A stretch of DNA of 64,000 nucleotides, from contig NZ_FOJP01000013.1 of NCBI RefSeq assembly GCF_900111835.1, positions 186,001 to 250,000 of the forward strand, given 5' to 3'. Below the pieces are notes generated by a model that worked only from the letters and a program-made list of their open reading frames with translations, was not told the origin of the DNA and ran no database searches. The position numbers and the translations under genes are program-made. Positions within the stretch are counted from its first letter, which is position 1, and every line of letters begins with the position of its first letter. This DNA comes from Metapseudomonas otitidis. Lineage in GTDB: Bacteria; Pseudomonadota; Gammaproteobacteria; Pseudomonadales; Pseudomonadaceae. Below, one piece after another: positions 1 to 11,503 of this stretch.

Positions 1-2828
1 GCCGCATCGCCCCGTTGCAGACCAACGCGGAAATCCTGCAGCTCCAGTCCCATGCCGCTGAACCGGCCGATGCGCAGGTCAGCGCTTTGCAGCAGGCCGA
101 CGGCATTGCCGGCATCCTTCTCGGCGTAACGCTGGCGCACGCCCTGCCAGGCGGCCAGGTCGAGGTCGTCCAGCACGCCCCGCACGCGCACGCCACGAGC
201 GGTCGGCAGCACGGCACGCCCGGAGCCGAGCATCAGCTCGCCACGGCAGCCGGAAAAATCGTTGGCCGGGGCCGCCAGCGCCAGGTCGGCAAGGTCGCCG
301 TACTGGAACCAGTAGCGTCGCTCGGCGCCGTCCAGGGTCATGCGCCACTGGCTGTCGCGCACGGCCTCGGCGGGCTTGCCGAAGGGCGCCGGCAGATCGA
401 TGGCCACGCCCTTGAGGGTCGAGTCCACTTTCAGTTGGCTGTCCTTGCCGTCCAGCAGCAGGTCGAGCCGATAGGGCACGGCACCGCTGACCGGCAGCGG
501 ACGATTGACGCCGAGCCAGGCGGTCAGGTCCTTCAGCGCCACCACGCCGTTGGCCTGGATGCGGCTGCGCGCCTGGCCGTTGCGGCCTTCGGCGGTGGCA
601 CGGGCGGCAACGTCGCGGCCGAAGACCCGGGCGCGGATGTCCTTGCTGCTCAGGCCGCTAGCCGTGTCGTAGCGGAAAGCGCCGTTCAGAGCGCTGAGTT
701 CGAGACTCGGAGTGGCGAAGCGCAGGCGCGCGTCCTGGGTGGCGAGGTCGACCACCACACGCGGCTCCCCGCCGGCCTTCGCCAGGGGGATGTCCAGGTC
801 CAGGTTGCCATCCAGGGTGCCTTCGCCCTGCCAACCGGCCATCACCTGTGCGGCGGGGGTCGGCGCCTGCTGGAGGATCTTCAGCCCGTCGGCGAAGCTG
901 CTGTCGAGCCTGGCGGTCAGCTTCAGGTGGGGCACCTTGCCGCTGTCCACGTGGGGCACGTCGGCGCGGGCATCACTCACCTGGCTGTCGAGGATGCGCC
1001 CGCTGGGCACCCGAACCCGCACGCCGGTGTGCTCGACGAACACGTCGCCCCGGGCGTCAGTCAGGGCCGGCCAGCCGGGCTGGTAGTCGAGCTGGGCGTC
1101 ACGCACCTTGAAGAACAGGCTGATGGAGCGCGCCTCCGGCGGCGAGGCGTGCAACAGGGAGCCCTGGTACTGGAAGAAGCCCTCGTCGATGCCGCCGCCC
1201 TTGATCGAGCGCTTGAGCCACTCCGCCAGCTCCGGGCTGAGGCCGGAGGACAGCGTCGGCAGGTATTTCTCGGTGAAGCGCGCGTCGCCCTGGCTGAGGC
1301 CGACGCGCAGGTCCATGTAGTCCTCGCCGGCCGGGTCGCGCAGCAGGCGGATGAGGAAGTCACCGGCGATGTGTCCCTCCTCGCCCTCCACCCGCAGGTA
1401 GGGGGCGACCAGGGTGAAGGCCTGCTCATCCAGCGTCCAGGTCAGCCGGGCGTGGGCTTCGCGGTAGTGCCAGGGCTTGGGGAACAGGTGGTCGAGGTGC
1501 AAGGCGAAGTCATCGGCGTCCAGACGCAGTTCGCCGCCGGCCAGGTTGCCGGTCAGGCTGCCGCTGACGTTCTCTGCCGCCGGCGCGCCGTGCACGGCGC
1601 CGAAGCTCAGGCGCTCCAGGTTGGTGCTGTAGGCCAGGCGCTGGCCGAGGGGAGCATCCGGTCGCCAGGTGGCCTGTACGTTGCGCAGGGCACCCTTGGG
1701 ATCGAGGCCATCCACCAGTTCCCGCGCCAGGTCGTTGAGGGGCGCAAGCCCCTTGACCAGGGGCACCAGGGGTTTCAGGTCGATGCGGTCGGCACGCACA
1801 CGCCATTCCCGCGCGTCCTCGCTTCCAGCCTCTTCGGCCAGCAGGTGCACGCCGCCCCAGCGCTGCTCGCCCACGGTCATGGACAGCGAGTCCAGTTGCA
1901 GGCGCATGCCGGCGGCGGTGCGGTCGAAGTAGGCATCCACCGCGAGGTCCTGGAGGGTCACGGGGGCCTGGTCACGACGGCTGCCTTTCAGCTCACCGAC
2001 ACGCAACCGGCTCACCGCGCGGCGCAGTTCGCCACGGGACCACTCCGCCCACAGCTCACCGCCACCCAGCACCTTGCTCAGGCGCCAATCGTTGGCGATC
2101 GACTTGGGCAACCAGCGGGCCCAGTCGGTCTGGGGCAGGCTCAGGTAGGCATGGGCTTCGCTGGCCAGCCAGTCCTCGGGGTCCAGTCGGGTGTCAAGGC
2201 GCAGGCTCAGCGGCTGCCCGTCGGCCAGCACCAGGCGCCCCTCCAGTTGCTGGGACGATGCACTGCCGGAGAGTGCCGCCTCGACGTAGGTGAAGGTCGC
2301 CGGCTGCTGCTGCCAGGGCTGAACGGTGACCTGGCTGTTGACCAACGCGAACCGGCCCACGGACTGGAAGCCCTGGATCAGTTGGGCGGGGCGCAGCGCG
2401 GGGGAATCAGGACGGGACGGCACGCCCGCGACGGCCCAATGGCCGCTTTCGTCCTGCACCACCTGCAGGTTCAGGCCGTCGAGTTCGAGGCTGGCCAGCT
2501 TCGGCGCGCGCTGCAGGAGGCTGCCGAGCACGTCCGGCACCAGCCGGACCTGATCCAGCCGCAACACCTCGTCGCCCCGGCCGATGACCACGTCACGGGC
2601 CACCACCACCGGTGCAAAGCCCTGCCAGCTGCCTTCCAGGGCACCGATCTCGACATCCTGGCCCAAGGCATCGCTGGCGCGGGCGCGCAGGTCGTCGCGG
2701 TACTCCGCCACCATCGGCACCAGTTGCCGACCGAGACTGACATAGAGCGCAGCCAACACCAGCCCCAGTGCACAGAGGGCCAGGAGGGTTCTCAGGAGGG
2801 TGACCAGCAGCAGACCCTGGCGCGCCAT
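1..2828 (-). CDS. yhdP: YhdP family AsmA-like protein, N-terminal part (truncated by window edge)
   Basis: The frame starts at ATG 2828 and stays open to base 1, so about 942 N-terminal residues are present and the C-terminus is missing. A short basic start (MARQGLLLVTLLRTLLALCA) is followed by one membrane segment, then a long periplasmic region. YhdP-family proteins are very large (over 1,200 residues) inner-membrane-anchored AsmA-like proteins; in E. coli they move phospholipid to the outer membrane together with TamB and YdbH. The gene lies 13 nt downstream of rng and is the last visible gene of the mreBCD-maf-rng-yhdP operon, an order conserved in Pseudomonas. Family assignment is firm from context and the N-terminal sequence; the transport role is known for homologues only. 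Confidence 0.9.
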   Translation of the reverse strand, partial: MARQGLLLVTLLRTLLALCALGLVLAALYVSLGRQLVPMVAEYRDDLRARASDALGQDVEIGALEGSWQGFAPVVVARDVVIGRGDEVLRLDQVRLVPDVLGSLLQRAPKLASLELDGLNLQVVQDESGHWAVAGVPSRPDSPALRPAQLIQGFQSVGRFALVNSQVTVQPWQQQPATFTYVEAALSGSASSQQLEGRLVLADGQPLSLRLDTRLDPEDWLASEAHAYLSLPQTDWARWLPKSIANDWRLSKVLGGGELWAEWSRGELRRAVSRLRVGELKGSRRDQAPVTLQDLAVDAYFDRTAAGMRLQLDSLSMTVGEQRWGGVHLLAEEAGSEDAREWRVRADRIDLKPLVPLVKGLAPLNDLARELVDGLDPKGALRNVQATWRPDAPLGQRLAYSTNLERLSFGAVHGAPAAENVSGSLTGNLAGGELRLDADDFALHLDHLFPKPWHYREAHARLTWTLDEQAFTLVAPYLRVEGEEGHIAGDFLIRLLRDPAGEDYMDLRVGLSQGDARFTEKYLPTLSSGLSPELAEWLKRSIKGGGIDEGFFQYQGSLLHASPPEARSISLFFKVRDAQLDYQPGWPALTDARGDVFVEHTGVRVRVPSGRILDSQVSDARADVPHVDSGKVPHLKLTARLDSSFADGLKILQQAPTPAAQVMAGWQGEGTLDGNLDLDIPLAKAGGEPRVVVDLATQDARLRFATPSLELSALNGAFRYDTASGLSSKDIRARVFGRDVAARATAEGRNGQARSRIQANGVVALKDLTAWLGVNRPLPVSGAVPYRLDLLLDGKDSQLKVDSTLKGVAIDLPAPFGKPAEAVRDSQWRMTLDGAERRYWFQYGDLADLALAAPANDFSGCRGELMLGSGRAVLPTARGVRVRGVLDDLDLAAWQGVRQRYAEKDAGNAVGLLQSADLRIGRFSGMGLELQDFRVGLQRGDA

Positions 2829-2841
2829 TCAGCGGGGGCCC

Positions 2842-4299
2842 TCAGAGCAGGACGACATCGTACTGCTCCTGGGAATACATGGCCTCGACCTGGAACTTGA
2901 TGGTGCGCCCGATGAAGGCCTCCAGGTCGGCGACGTTGCCGGACTCCTCGTCCAGCAGGCGGTCCACCACCTTCTGGTTGGCCAGCACCCGGTAACCCTC
3001 GGCCTGGTAGGCGCGGGCCTCACGGAGGATCTCGCGGAAGATCTCGTAGCAGATGGTTTCCGGCGTCTTCAGCATGCCGCGCCCCTGGCAGCTCGGGCAG
3101 GGCTCGCAGAGGTTCTGCATGAGGCTTTCGCGGGTGCGCTTGCGGGTCATCTGCACCAGGCCGAGCTCGGTGATACCGATGATGTTGGTCTTGGCGTGGT
3201 CGCGCTCCAGCTGCTTCTCCAGGGTCCGCAAAACCTGCCGCTGGTGCTCCTCGTCTTCCATGTCGATGAAGTCGATGATGATGATCCCGCCGAGGTTGCG
3301 CAGGCGCAGCTGGCGGGCGATGGCGGTGGCAGCCTCGAGGTTGGTCTTGAAGATGGTCTCTTCCAGGGTCCGGTGGCCAACGAAGGCGCCGGTGTTCACG
3401 TCGATGGTGGTCATCGCCTCGGTGGGGTCGATGATCAGGTAGCCGCCGGACTTCAGCAGCACCTTGCGCTCCAGGGCCTTCTGGATCTCGTCCTCGACGC
3501 CGTACAGGTCGAAGATCGGCCGTTCGCCGGGGTAGTGCTCCAGGCGGTCGGCGATCTCAGGCATCAGTTCGTCGACGAACTGGGTGACCTTCTGGAAGGT
3601 CTCGCGGGAGTCGATGCGGATCTTCTCGATACGCGGGTTCACCAGGTCACGCAGCGTGCGCAGGGCCAGGCTCAGGTCCTCGTAGATCACCGAGGGGGTG
3701 GAGGCGGTCTGCATCTGCCCGGAGATCTGCTCCCACAGGCGACGCAGGTAGCGGATGTCCACCAGGATGTCTTCGCGACGGGCACCATCGGCGGCCGTGC
3801 GCAGGATGAAGCCGCCGACTTCCTCGATGCCCTCGGCGGCGACGCAATCGGCCACCACCTGCTTGAGGCGCTCGCGCTCGGCTTCGTCCTCGATCTTCAG
3901 GGAGATGCCCACGTGGGCCGTGCGCGGCATGTACACCAGGTAGCGCGAGGGGATCGACAGCTGGGTGGTCAGGCGCGCGCCCTTAGTGCCGATGGGGTCC
4001 TTGGTGACCTGCACCACCAGGCTCTGCCCTTCATGCACCAGCGCGGTGATGTTCTCCACCGCGCTGCCTTCGCGGGTGGAGATTTCCGAGGCGTGGATGA
4101 AGGCGGCGCGGTCCAGGCCGATGTCGACGAACGCCGCCTGCATGCCCGGCAGCACGCGCACCACCTTGCCCTTGTAGATGTTGCCGACGATGCCGCGACG
4201 CTGGGTCCGCTCGACGTGCACTTCCTGCAGCACGCCGTTTTCCACCACCGCCACGCGCGATTCCATCGGCGTGATATTGATCAGGATCTCTTCGCTCAT
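2842..4299 (-). CDS. rng: Ribonuclease G
   Basis: 485 residues, normal length for RNase G (CafA). It is a single-strand endoribonuclease that matures the 16S rRNA 5-prime end and turns over some mRNAs. The N-terminus (MSEEILINITPMESRVAV) leads into an S1 RNA-binding domain (about residues 35-120, with IYKGKVVRVLPGMQAAFVDI). The catalytic DNase-I-like domain carries the metal-binding aspartates in TIDVNTGAFVG and IIIDFIDMEDEEH. A CPSC zinc-link motif (EPCPSCQGRG) near residue 405 matches the tetramerising Zn-link of RNase E/G. It starts 9 nt after maf ends, so it is co-transcribed. The protein lacks the long C-terminal degradosome scaffold of RNase E, which separates it from rne. Confidence 0.97.
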   Translation of the reverse strand: MSEEILINITPMESRVAVVENGVLQEVHVERTQRRGIVGNIYKGKVVRVLPGMQAAFVDIGLDRAAFIHASEISTREGSAVENITALVHEGQSLVVQVTKDPIGTKGARLTTQLSIPSRYLVYMPRTAHVGISLKIEDEAERERLKQVVADCVAAEGIEEVGGFILRTAADGARREDILVDIRYLRRLWEQISGQMQTASTPSVIYEDLSLALRTLRDLVNPRIEKIRIDSRETFQKVTQFVDELMPEIADRLEHYPGERPIFDLYGVEDEIQKALERKVLLKSGGYLIIDPTEAMTTIDVNTGAFVGHRTLEETIFKTNLEAATAIARQLRLRNLGGIIIIDFIDMEDEEHQRQVLRTLEKQLERDHAKTNIIGITELGLVQMTRKRTRESLMQNLCEPCPSCQGRGMLKTPETICYEIFREILREARAYQAEGYRVLANQKVVDRLLDEESGNVADLEAFIGRTIKFQVEAMYSQEQYDVVLL

Positions 4300-4308
4300 G
4301 CTGAAAAC

Positions 4309-4902
4309 CTACCTGAGGCGTTGCCAACAAGGAATGCCGAACTGCCCGAGTAGTTCCGCCGTTTCCAGCAACGGTAGCCCGACCACGGCGGAATAGCTGC
4401 CCTGCAGATCGGCGACGAAGACCGCGCCCAGGCCCTGGATGGCATAGCCGCCAGCCTTGTCGGTGGGCTCGCCGCTGGCCCAGTAGGCCTCGCGCTCGGC
4501 CAGGGAGATGTCACGGAAGCGCACCCGGCTGGTCACCAGGCGGGAGACGCAGCGGGAGCCATCGGCCAGGGCCACGGCGGTGAGCACCTGGTGTTCGCGC
4601 CCGGAGAGCGCGGCCAGCATGGCCAGGGCATCGTCACGGTCCAGGGGCTTGCCAAGGATGCGACCGTCCAACACCACGGCGGTGTCGGCACCCAGTACGC
4701 AGTGGCCGTCGCTCGCAGCGCCCAGCGCTGCCAGGCCGGCGGCGGCCTTTTCCCGTGCCAGGCGCTCGACGTAGGCGGGCGCGGATTCGCCAGGCAGCGG
4801 GGTTTCATCGATGGGGGCGCCCAGGGGCTGGAAGGGAACGCCGATCTGCGCCAGCAGTTCGCGGCGGCGGGGCGATCCGGAGGCCAGGTGGAGCGTGGCC
4901 AT
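4309..4902 (-). CDS. maf: Maf-family nucleoside triphosphate pyrophosphatase
   Basis: 197 residues. Maf proteins hydrolyse non-canonical or house-cleaning nucleotides to monophosphate and pyrophosphate; the YhdE subgroup, found beside rng and mreBCD, acts on dTTP/UTP. Family motifs are intact: [11 protein letters not shown] at residues 7-17, the catalytic GADTAVV segment with its Asp, EHQVLT, and the C-terminal [10 protein letters not shown] motif. The start at 4902 gives the expected [13 protein letters not shown] opening. The gene sits 48 nt downstream of mreD and 9 nt upstream of rng, inside the shape operon. YhdE versus YceF specificity is inferred from position, since YceF-type genes usually lie next to rpmF. 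Confidence 0.95.
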   Translation of the reverse strand: MATLHLASGSPRRRELLAQIGVPFQPLGAPIDETPLPGESAPAYVERLAREKAAAGLAALGAASDGHCVLGADTAVVLDGRILGKPLDRDDALAMLAALSGREHQVLTAVALADGSRCVSRLVTSRVRFRDISLAEREAYWASGEPTDKAGGYAIQGLGAVFVADLQGSYSAVVGLPLLETAELLGQFGIPCWQRLR

Positions 4903-4950
4903 GCAGACTTCTCCATGTCGAGAAGACCCCGCGGCATGGCCGCAAGGCGA

Positions 4951-5439
4951 TCAGTGGACGTTGAGGCGCCGACTCAGGCCGCGCATGGCGGCGAAGACCC
5001 AGGGCCAGAGCAGCCCGCTCACCAGGGCGGGCAGGAGGAACAAGAGGGTCGGCGGGCGGTTGCCGGTGAGGGCGTTGAGCCAGAGCTGCACCAGTTGCGC
5101 CAGGCCGAAGACCACCATCAGCACCAGGCTCTGTTGCCACATGGGGAACATGCGCAGGCGCTGGTGCAGATTGAGCACGAGGAAGGTGACCAGGGCCAGC
5201 ACCAGGGCGTTCTGCCCCAGCAACGAACCGTAGAGCACGTCCTGGGCGATGCCGACGATCCAGGCGGTGGTCATGCCCACGCGCTGGGGCAGCGCCAGAG
5301 TCCAGTAGGTCAGCAGCAGGGCGGGCCACAGCGGGCGACCGACCTCCATGAAGCTGGGCATCGGCGCGACGCTGAGCAGCAGGGAGACCAGCAGGCTGAA
5401 GCCGATCACCCAGCCATTGCGGGGGCGCGCAGTGGCCAT
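4951..5439 (-). CDS. mreD: Rod shape-determining protein MreD
   Basis: 162 residues, almost entirely hydrophobic, with about five predicted membrane segments (for example VIGFSLLVSLLLSVAPM and LALVTFLVLNLHQRL). MreD is the integral-membrane member of the MreBCD elongasome that links cytoplasmic MreB filaments to peptidoglycan synthases (RodA/PBP2). The start codon overlaps the mreC stop by one base (TGATG), so translation is probably coupled. Divergent sequence is normal for MreD; the assignment rests on the hydrophobic profile and the mreB-mreC-mreD order. Confidence 0.95.
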   Translation of the reverse strand: MATARPRNGWVIGFSLLVSLLLSVAPMPSFMEVGRPLWPALLLTYWTLALPQRVGMTTAWIVGIAQDVLYGSLLGQNALVLALVTFLVLNLHQRLRMFPMWQQSLVLMVVFGLAQLVQLWLNALTGNRPPTLLFLLPALVSGLLWPWVFAAMRGLSRRLNVH

Positions 5440-6416
5440 CAGTGGTTGCCTCGGGAAGCGGGAGCCGCCTGGGCAGGCGCAGCGGGCGCGGCTGCAGGCG
5501 CCGGGGATGCAGCAGGCGTCGCAGCCGGTGCCGGCTGTGCAGCGCCCTGGGGCTGGGCGGCCTTGCTGGCGGCCTCGCGGTCGGCGGCTTCCTGGGCCTC
5601 GGCAGCGGCATTGGCACGCTCCTCGGGGCTCCGGGTGTCAGTGAATACCAGCAGCACGTAGCGGCTGCGGTTGAGAGCAGCGGTGGGCACCGCGCGGACG
5701 ATGGCGAAGGGCTGGCCGGAGTCGTGGATGACTTCCTTCACGGTGGCCACCGGGTAGCCCGCCGGGAAGCGCTGGCCCATGCCGGAACTCACCAGCAGGT
5801 CGCCTTCCTTGATGTCGGCGGTATCGGCCACATGGCGCAGTTCCAGGCGCTCCGGGTTGCCGGTGCCGCTGGCGATGGCGCGCAGGCCGTTGCGGTTCAC
5901 CTGCACCGGGATGCTGTGGGTGGTGTCGGTGAGCAGCAGCACGCGGGAGGTGTAGGGCATGACCTCCACCACCTGTCCCATCAGGCCACGGGCGTCGAGC
6001 ACCGGCTGACCGAGGAACACGCCATCCTTCTCGCCCTTGTCGATGAGGATGCGGTGGGTGAAGGGGTTGGGGTCGACGCCGATCAGCTCGCCCACCAGCA
6101 CCTTCTCGTCCACCAGGGCAGACGAGTTGAGCAGCTCGCGCAGGCGCACGTTCTGCTCGGTGAGAGCCGCCAGCTTCTGCAGCCGGCGCTGCATCAGCAG
6201 GGCCTCGGCCTTGAGCTTCTCGTTCTCGGCGATGAGCACGCTGCGGCTGGTGAACTGGTCGCTGATGCCGTCCCACACGCGCACGGGCAGGTCCGCCAGC
6301 CAGTAGAAGGGCGTAAGGACCGATCCCAGCTGGCTGCGAACGGGCTTGAGGGTCTCGAAGCGGGCGTCCACCACCATCAGGGCAGCGGACAGCACGGCGA
6401 ACGCCAGCAGGCGCAC
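5439..6416 (-). CDS. mreC: Rod shape-determining protein MreC
   Basis: 325 residues. The N-terminal cytoplasmic/TM segment (LLAFAVLSAALMVVDARF) is followed by a coiled coil (about residues 60-100, rich in E, L, K and R) and a periplasmic two-barrel domain, which in the family assembles into antiparallel filaments binding PBP2 and MreD. The last 55 or so residues are a low-complexity Ala/Pro/Gln tail that is probably disordered; tails like this vary between pseudomonads. It lies 69 nt downstream of mreB, and its stop overlaps the mreD start. Confidence 0.96.
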   Translation of the reverse strand: MRLLAFAVLSAALMVVDARFETLKPVRSQLGSVLTPFYWLADLPVRVWDGISDQFTSRSVLIAENEKLKAEALLMQRRLQKLAALTEQNVRLRELLNSSALVDEKVLVGELIGVDPNPFTHRILIDKGEKDGVFLGQPVLDARGLMGQVVEVMPYTSRVLLLTDTTHSIPVQVNRNGLRAIASGTGNPERLELRHVADTADIKEGDLLVSSGMGQRFPAGYPVATVKEVIHDSGQPFAIVRAVPTAALNRSRYVLLVFTDTRSPEERANAAAEAQEAADREAASKAAQPQGAAQPAPAATPAASPAPAAAPAAPAQAAPASRGNH

Positions 6417-6485
6417 GCCGAGCGAGGGTCCCTTGGCGAATAGCGGTTTGATGGGCCGCTCCTAAGGCGAATGGGCTCTCCGACC

Positions 6486-7535
<1,050 letters not shown>

Positions 7536-7745
7536 CTAGGCAACGCGTGGGTAAAAAAGTGCGGCAAACTCTAACAACGGCAGGGATTTTGGGCAAGGCA
7601 GGCGTTGTGCTAAATTGCCGGTTTTTCTGGGCCTCCGGGCCCATCATCGCGGCCTTTGACCGCCCGTTCGCGGTACCGTTCCCGACCCTCCTCCCACCCG
7701 GTCGGATGCCCCCGGCGGCCACCGCATTTTCAGTTGGAGAACCCG

Positions 7746-8033
7746 ATGGCGCTTGAACGCTCCGACGTGGAAAAGATCGCCCACCTGGCCCGTCTGGGCC
7801 TGAACGAAGGCGATATCCCGCGTACCACCGAGACCCTGAACAACATCCTCGGCCTGATCGATGCGATGCAGGCCGTGGACACCGACGGCGTCGAGCCGCT
7901 GGCCCACCCCCTCGAAGCCACCCAGCGCCTGCGCGCTGACGAAGTGACCGAGGAGAACCACCGCGACGCCTACCAGGCCATCGCACCGGCCGTCGAGAAC
8001 GGCCTCTACCTCGTCCCCAAAGTCATCGACTAA
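7746..8033 (+). CDS. gatC: Asp-tRNA(Asn)/Glu-tRNA(Gln) amidotransferase subunit C
   Basis: 95 residues starting [19 protein letters not shown], the standard GatC length and opening. I chose ATG 7746 because TTGGAGA lies just upstream and because a longer frame beginning at 7656 has no family similarity. GatC is the small belt subunit that stabilises the GatAB amidotransferase, which converts mischarged Glu-tRNA(Gln) or Asp-tRNA(Asn) to the amidated form. First gene of gatCAB, 15 nt before gatA. Confidence 0.98.
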   Translation: MALERSDVEKIAHLARLGLNEGDIPRTTETLNNILGLIDAMQAVDTDGVEPLAHPLEATQRLRADEVTEENHRDAYQAIAPAVENGLYLVPKVID

Positions 8034-8048
8034 GGAAAGGGTTACCCC

Positions 8049-9500
8049 ATGCATCAATTGACCCTGGCCGAGATCGCCCGCGCGCTGGCCGCCAAGGAAT
8101 TCTCCTCCGAGGAGCTGAGCAGCGCCCTGCTGGCGCGCATCCAGGCCCTCGACCCGCAGCTCAACAGTTTCATCACCGTCACCGCCGACCAGGCCCTGGA
8201 ACAGGCGCGTGCCGCCGACGCCCGTCGCGCCGCCGGCGAGAACGGCGCCCTGCTCGGTGCGCCGATCGCCCACAAGGACCTGTTCTGCACCCTCGACGTG
8301 CGCACCAGCTGCGGCTCGAAGATGCTCGACAACTTCAAGGCGCCCTATGACGCCACCGTGGTCGCGAAGCTCAAGGCCGCCGGCGCCGTCACCCTCGGCA
8401 AGCTGAACATGGACGAGTTCGCCATGGGCTCCGCCAACGAATCCAGCCACTACGGCCCGGTGAAGAACCCCTGGGCGCTGGACCGCGTGCCCGGCGGCTC
8501 CTCCGGTGGCTCCGCCGCCGCCGTCGCCGCGCGCCTGGTGCCCGCCGCCACCGGCACCGACACCGGCGGCTCGATCCGCCAGCCCGCCGCCTTCACCAAC
8601 CTCACCGGTATCAAGCCCACCTACGGCCGCGTCTCGCGCTGGGGCATGGTGGCCTACGCCTCCAGCCTCGACCAGGGCGGCCCGCTGGCCCGCACCGCCG
8701 AGGACTGCGCCCTGATGCTCGGCGCCATCGCCGGCTTCGACCCGAAGGACAGCACCTGCGTCGACGCCCCGGTAGACGACTACCTCGCCGCCCTCGCCCA
8801 GCCCCTGGCCGGCCTGCGCATCGGCCTGCCGAAGGAGTACTTCGGTGCCGGCCTCGACGCACGCATCGGCGCGGCCGTGATGGCCGTGGTGGAAGAGCTG
8901 AAGAAGCTCGGCGCCACCGTCAAGGACATCTCGCTGCCCAACATGCAGCACGCCATCCCGGCCTACTACGTCATCGCCCCGGCCGAGGCCAGCTCCAACC
9001 TGTCGCGCTTCGACGGCGTGCGCTTCGGCCACCGCTGCGAAGACCCCAAGGACCTGATGGACCTGTACAAGCGCTCCCGCGCCGAAGGCTTCGGCAGCGA
9101 AGTGAAGCGCCGCATCATGGTCGGCACCTACGCCCTGTCCGCCGGCTACTACGACGCCTACTACCTCAAGGCCCAGAAGATCCGCCGCCTGATCAAGAAC
9201 GACTTCGTCGCGGCCTTCGCCGATGTCGACGTCATCCTCGGCCCGACCACGCCCAACCCGGCCTGGAAACTGGGCGCGAAGAACAACGACCCCGTCGCCG
9301 AGTACCTGGAAGACATCTACACCATCACCGCCAACCTCGCCGGCCTGCCGGGGCTGTCCATGCCCGCCGGCTTCGTCGACGGCCTGCCGGTGGGCGTGCA
9401 GCTGCTTGCGCCCTACTTCCAGGAAGGCCGCCTGCTCAACGTGGCCCACCAGTACCAGCAGGTCACCGACTGGCACAAACAGGCCCCGGCCGGATTCTGA
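8049..9500 (+). CDS. gatA: Asp-tRNA(Asn)/Glu-tRNA(Gln) amidotransferase subunit A
   Basis: 483 residues. GatA is the glutaminase of the complex; it releases ammonia from glutamine and channels it to GatB. The amidase-signature catalytic triad is visible: Lys76 in PIAHKDLF, cis-Ser151 in GGSSGGS, and nucleophile Ser175 in [10 protein letters not shown]. Full length and intact, between gatC and gatB in the same direction, with a GGAAAGGG ribosome-binding stretch before ATG 8049. Confidence 0.98.
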   Translation: MHQLTLAEIARALAAKEFSSEELSSALLARIQALDPQLNSFITVTADQALEQARAADARRAAGENGALLGAPIAHKDLFCTLDVRTSCGSKMLDNFKAPYDATVVAKLKAAGAVTLGKLNMDEFAMGSANESSHYGPVKNPWALDRVPGGSSGGSAAAVAARLVPAATGTDTGGSIRQPAAFTNLTGIKPTYGRVSRWGMVAYASSLDQGGPLARTAEDCALMLGAIAGFDPKDSTCVDAPVDDYLAALAQPLAGLRIGLPKEYFGAGLDARIGAAVMAVVEELKKLGATVKDISLPNMQHAIPAYYVIAPAEASSNLSRFDGVRFGHRCEDPKDLMDLYKRSRAEGFGSEVKRRIMVGTYALSAGYYDAYYLKAQKIRRLIKNDFVAAFADVDVILGPTTPNPAWKLGAKNNDPVAEYLEDIYTITANLAGLPGLSMPAGFVDGLPVGVQLLAPYFQEGRLLNVAHQYQQVTDWHKQAPAGF

Positions 9501-9511
9501 GGACGACACAC

Positions 9512-10957
9512 ATGCAATGGGAAACCGTGATCGGGCTGGAAATCCACGCACAGCTCAGCACCCAATCGAAGATCTTCTCCGCCAGCGCCACCACCTTCGG
9601 CGCCGAGCCCAACACCCAGGCCAGCCTGGTTGACCTGGGCATGCCCGGCACCCTGCCGGTGCTCAACGCGGAAGCCGTGCGCATGGCGCTCAAGTTCGGC
9701 CTGGCCATCGACGCCGAGATCGGCGCGCGCAACGTCTTCGCCCGCAAGAACTACTTCTACCCGGACCTGCCCAAGGGCTACCAGACCAGCCAGATGGACC
9801 TGCCCATCGTCGGCAAGGGCCACCTGGACATCACCCTGGAAGACGGCACAGTCAAGCGCATCGGCATCACCCGCGCGCACCTGGAAGAGGACGCCGGCAA
9901 GAGCCTGCACGAAGACTTCCACGGCATGAGCGGCATCGACCTGAACCGCGCCGGCACCCCGCTGCTGGAGATCGTCTCCGAGCCGGAGATGCGCAGCGCC
10001 AAGGAAGCCGTCGCCTACGCCAAGGCCATCCACGCCCTGGTGCGCTACCTCGGCATCTGCGACGGCAACATGGCCGAAGGCTCGCTGCGCTGCGACTGCA
10101 ACGTCTCGGTGCGCCCCAAGGGCCAGGCCGAGTTCGGCACCCGCCGCGAGATCAAGAACGTCAACTCGTTCAAGTTCATCGAGCGCGCCATCAACGCCGA
10201 GATCGCCTGGCAGATCGACGAGCTGGAATCCGGCCGCAAGATCGTCCAGGAAACCGTGCTCTACGACGTGGCAGCCAACGAAACCCGCTCCATGCGCAGC
10301 AAGGAAGAAGCCAACGACTACCGCTACTTCCCCTGCCCCGACCTGCTGCCGGTGGTGATCGAGCAGAGCTTCCTCGACGAAGTGCGCGCCCAGCTGCCGG
10401 AGCTGCCGGTGCAGAAGCGCGAGCGTTTCGAAAGCCAGTTCGGCCTCTCCGCCTACGACGCCAGCGTGCTCTCCGCCAGCCGCGAGATGGCCGACTACTT
10501 CGAGGCCGTGCAGCGCACCTGCGGCGACGCCAAGCTGGCCGCCAACTGGGTGATGGGCGAGCTCTCCAGCCTGCTCAACAAGGACGGCCTGGAGATCGAG
10601 CAATCGCCGGTTTCCGCCGAGCACCTGGGCGGCATGATCCTGCGCATCAAGGACAACACCATCTCCGGCAAGATCGCCAAGATGGTCTTCGAAGCCATGG
10701 CCGCCGGTGAAGGCAGCGCCGACGCGATCATCGAGAAGAAGGGCCTCAAGCAGGTCACTGATTCCGGTGCCATCGAAGCCATGCTCGACGAAGTCCTCGC
10801 CGCCAACGCCGAGCAGGTCGAGCAGTACCGCGCCAGCGACGAAGCCAAGCGCGGCAAGATGTTCGGCTTCTTCGTCGGCCAGGCCATGAAAGCCTCCAAG
10901 GGCAAAGCCAACCCGGGGCAAGTGAACGAACTGCTGAAGAAGAAACTCGAAGGGTGA
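9512..10957 (+). CDS. gatB: Asp-tRNA(Asn)/Glu-tRNA(Gln) amidotransferase subunit B
   Basis: 481 residues. GatB binds the mischarged tRNA, phosphorylates its aminoacyl side chain with ATP and amidates it using ammonia from GatA. The N-terminal catalytic cradle begins [15 protein letters not shown] and carries a CDCNVSVRP segment with conserved cysteines; the C-terminal YqeY-like tail domain spans roughly residues 335-481. It starts 11 nt after gatA with TGAGGA upstream. Confidence 0.98.
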   Translation: MQWETVIGLEIHAQLSTQSKIFSASATTFGAEPNTQASLVDLGMPGTLPVLNAEAVRMALKFGLAIDAEIGARNVFARKNYFYPDLPKGYQTSQMDLPIVGKGHLDITLEDGTVKRIGITRAHLEEDAGKSLHEDFHGMSGIDLNRAGTPLLEIVSEPEMRSAKEAVAYAKAIHALVRYLGICDGNMAEGSLRCDCNVSVRPKGQAEFGTRREIKNVNSFKFIERAINAEIAWQIDELESGRKIVQETVLYDVAANETRSMRSKEEANDYRYFPCPDLLPVVIEQSFLDEVRAQLPELPVQKRERFESQFGLSAYDASVLSASREMADYFEAVQRTCGDAKLAANWVMGELSSLLNKDGLEIEQSPVSAEHLGGMILRIKDNTISGKIAKMVFEAMAAGEGSADAIIEKKGLKQVTDSGAIEAMLDEVLAANAEQVEQYRASDEAKRGKMFGFFVGQAMKASKGKANPGQVNELLKKKLEG

Positions 10958-11100
10958 GCCGGACTGGCCAACCCATGGGTTGGCCCGGCGAACGACCGGC
11001 CACGGAGGGCCGGAACGGGATTCCCGGTTGACCCGGTGCAGCGTCAGGAAGCCCGACGCTGCGCACAAGCACCGGTCAACCGCTCCCTGGAGACGTCCTG

Positions 11101-11490
11101 ATGTGGCGATCCCTCAGCTCACTTCCGCTGTTGGCCGGCCTGGCCCTGCTGGCCGGCTGCAGCACACCCGGCTTCTTTTCCGGTGAAACCGGCGGCACCT
11201 ACCGTGAGGACGGCGAAGCCTCGTACTACGGCGCACGCCACCACGGCAAGCGCACCGCCAGCGGCGAGCGCTTCGACCAGAACGCCCTCACCGCCGCCCA
11301 CCGCACCCTGCCCTTCGGCACCCGGGTGAAAGTCACCAACCTGAACAACGACCGCAGCGTCGTGGTGCGCATCAATGACCGCGGCCCCCACACGCGCGGC
11401 CGCCTCATCGACCTCTCGCGCCGCGCCGCCGAAGCGCTGGACATGCTGCGCAGCGGCGTGGCCCCGGTGCGGCTGGAATCCCTCGACTGA
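11101..11490 (+). CDS. RlpA-like double-psi beta-barrel lipoprotein
   Basis: 129 residues. The signal peptide ends in lipobox LLAGC with Cys20 as the lipidation site, so this is a lipoprotein. The rest is one double-psi beta-barrel: [19 protein letters not shown], then [22 protein letters not shown] and [14 protein letters not shown]. These are RlpA hallmarks, including the Asp of the NDRGP motif used by RlpA lytic transglycosylases on stem-less glycan strands. It lacks the SPOR domain of true RlpA, so septal targeting is not expected. It lies 143 nt after gatB and 13 nt before the next gene. A peptidoglycan-cleaving role is inference. Confidence 0.88.
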   Translation: MWRSLSSLPLLAGLALLAGCSTPGFFSGETGGTYREDGEASYYGARHHGKRTASGERFDQNALTAAHRTLPFGTRVKVTNLNNDRSVVVRINDRGPHTRGRLIDLSRRAAEALDMLRSGVAPVRLESLD

Positions 11491-11503
11491 CTGGAGAATC
11501 ACC

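Noticed and set aside
15-2825. Long plus-strand open frame at the left edge
   Set aside because: It is the antisense of yhdP. The minus strand encodes a recognisable N-terminus in operon with rng.
7644-9551. Long minus-strand open frame opposite gatC/gatA
   Set aside because: Antisense of two firmly identified genes with normal starts and ribosome-binding sites.
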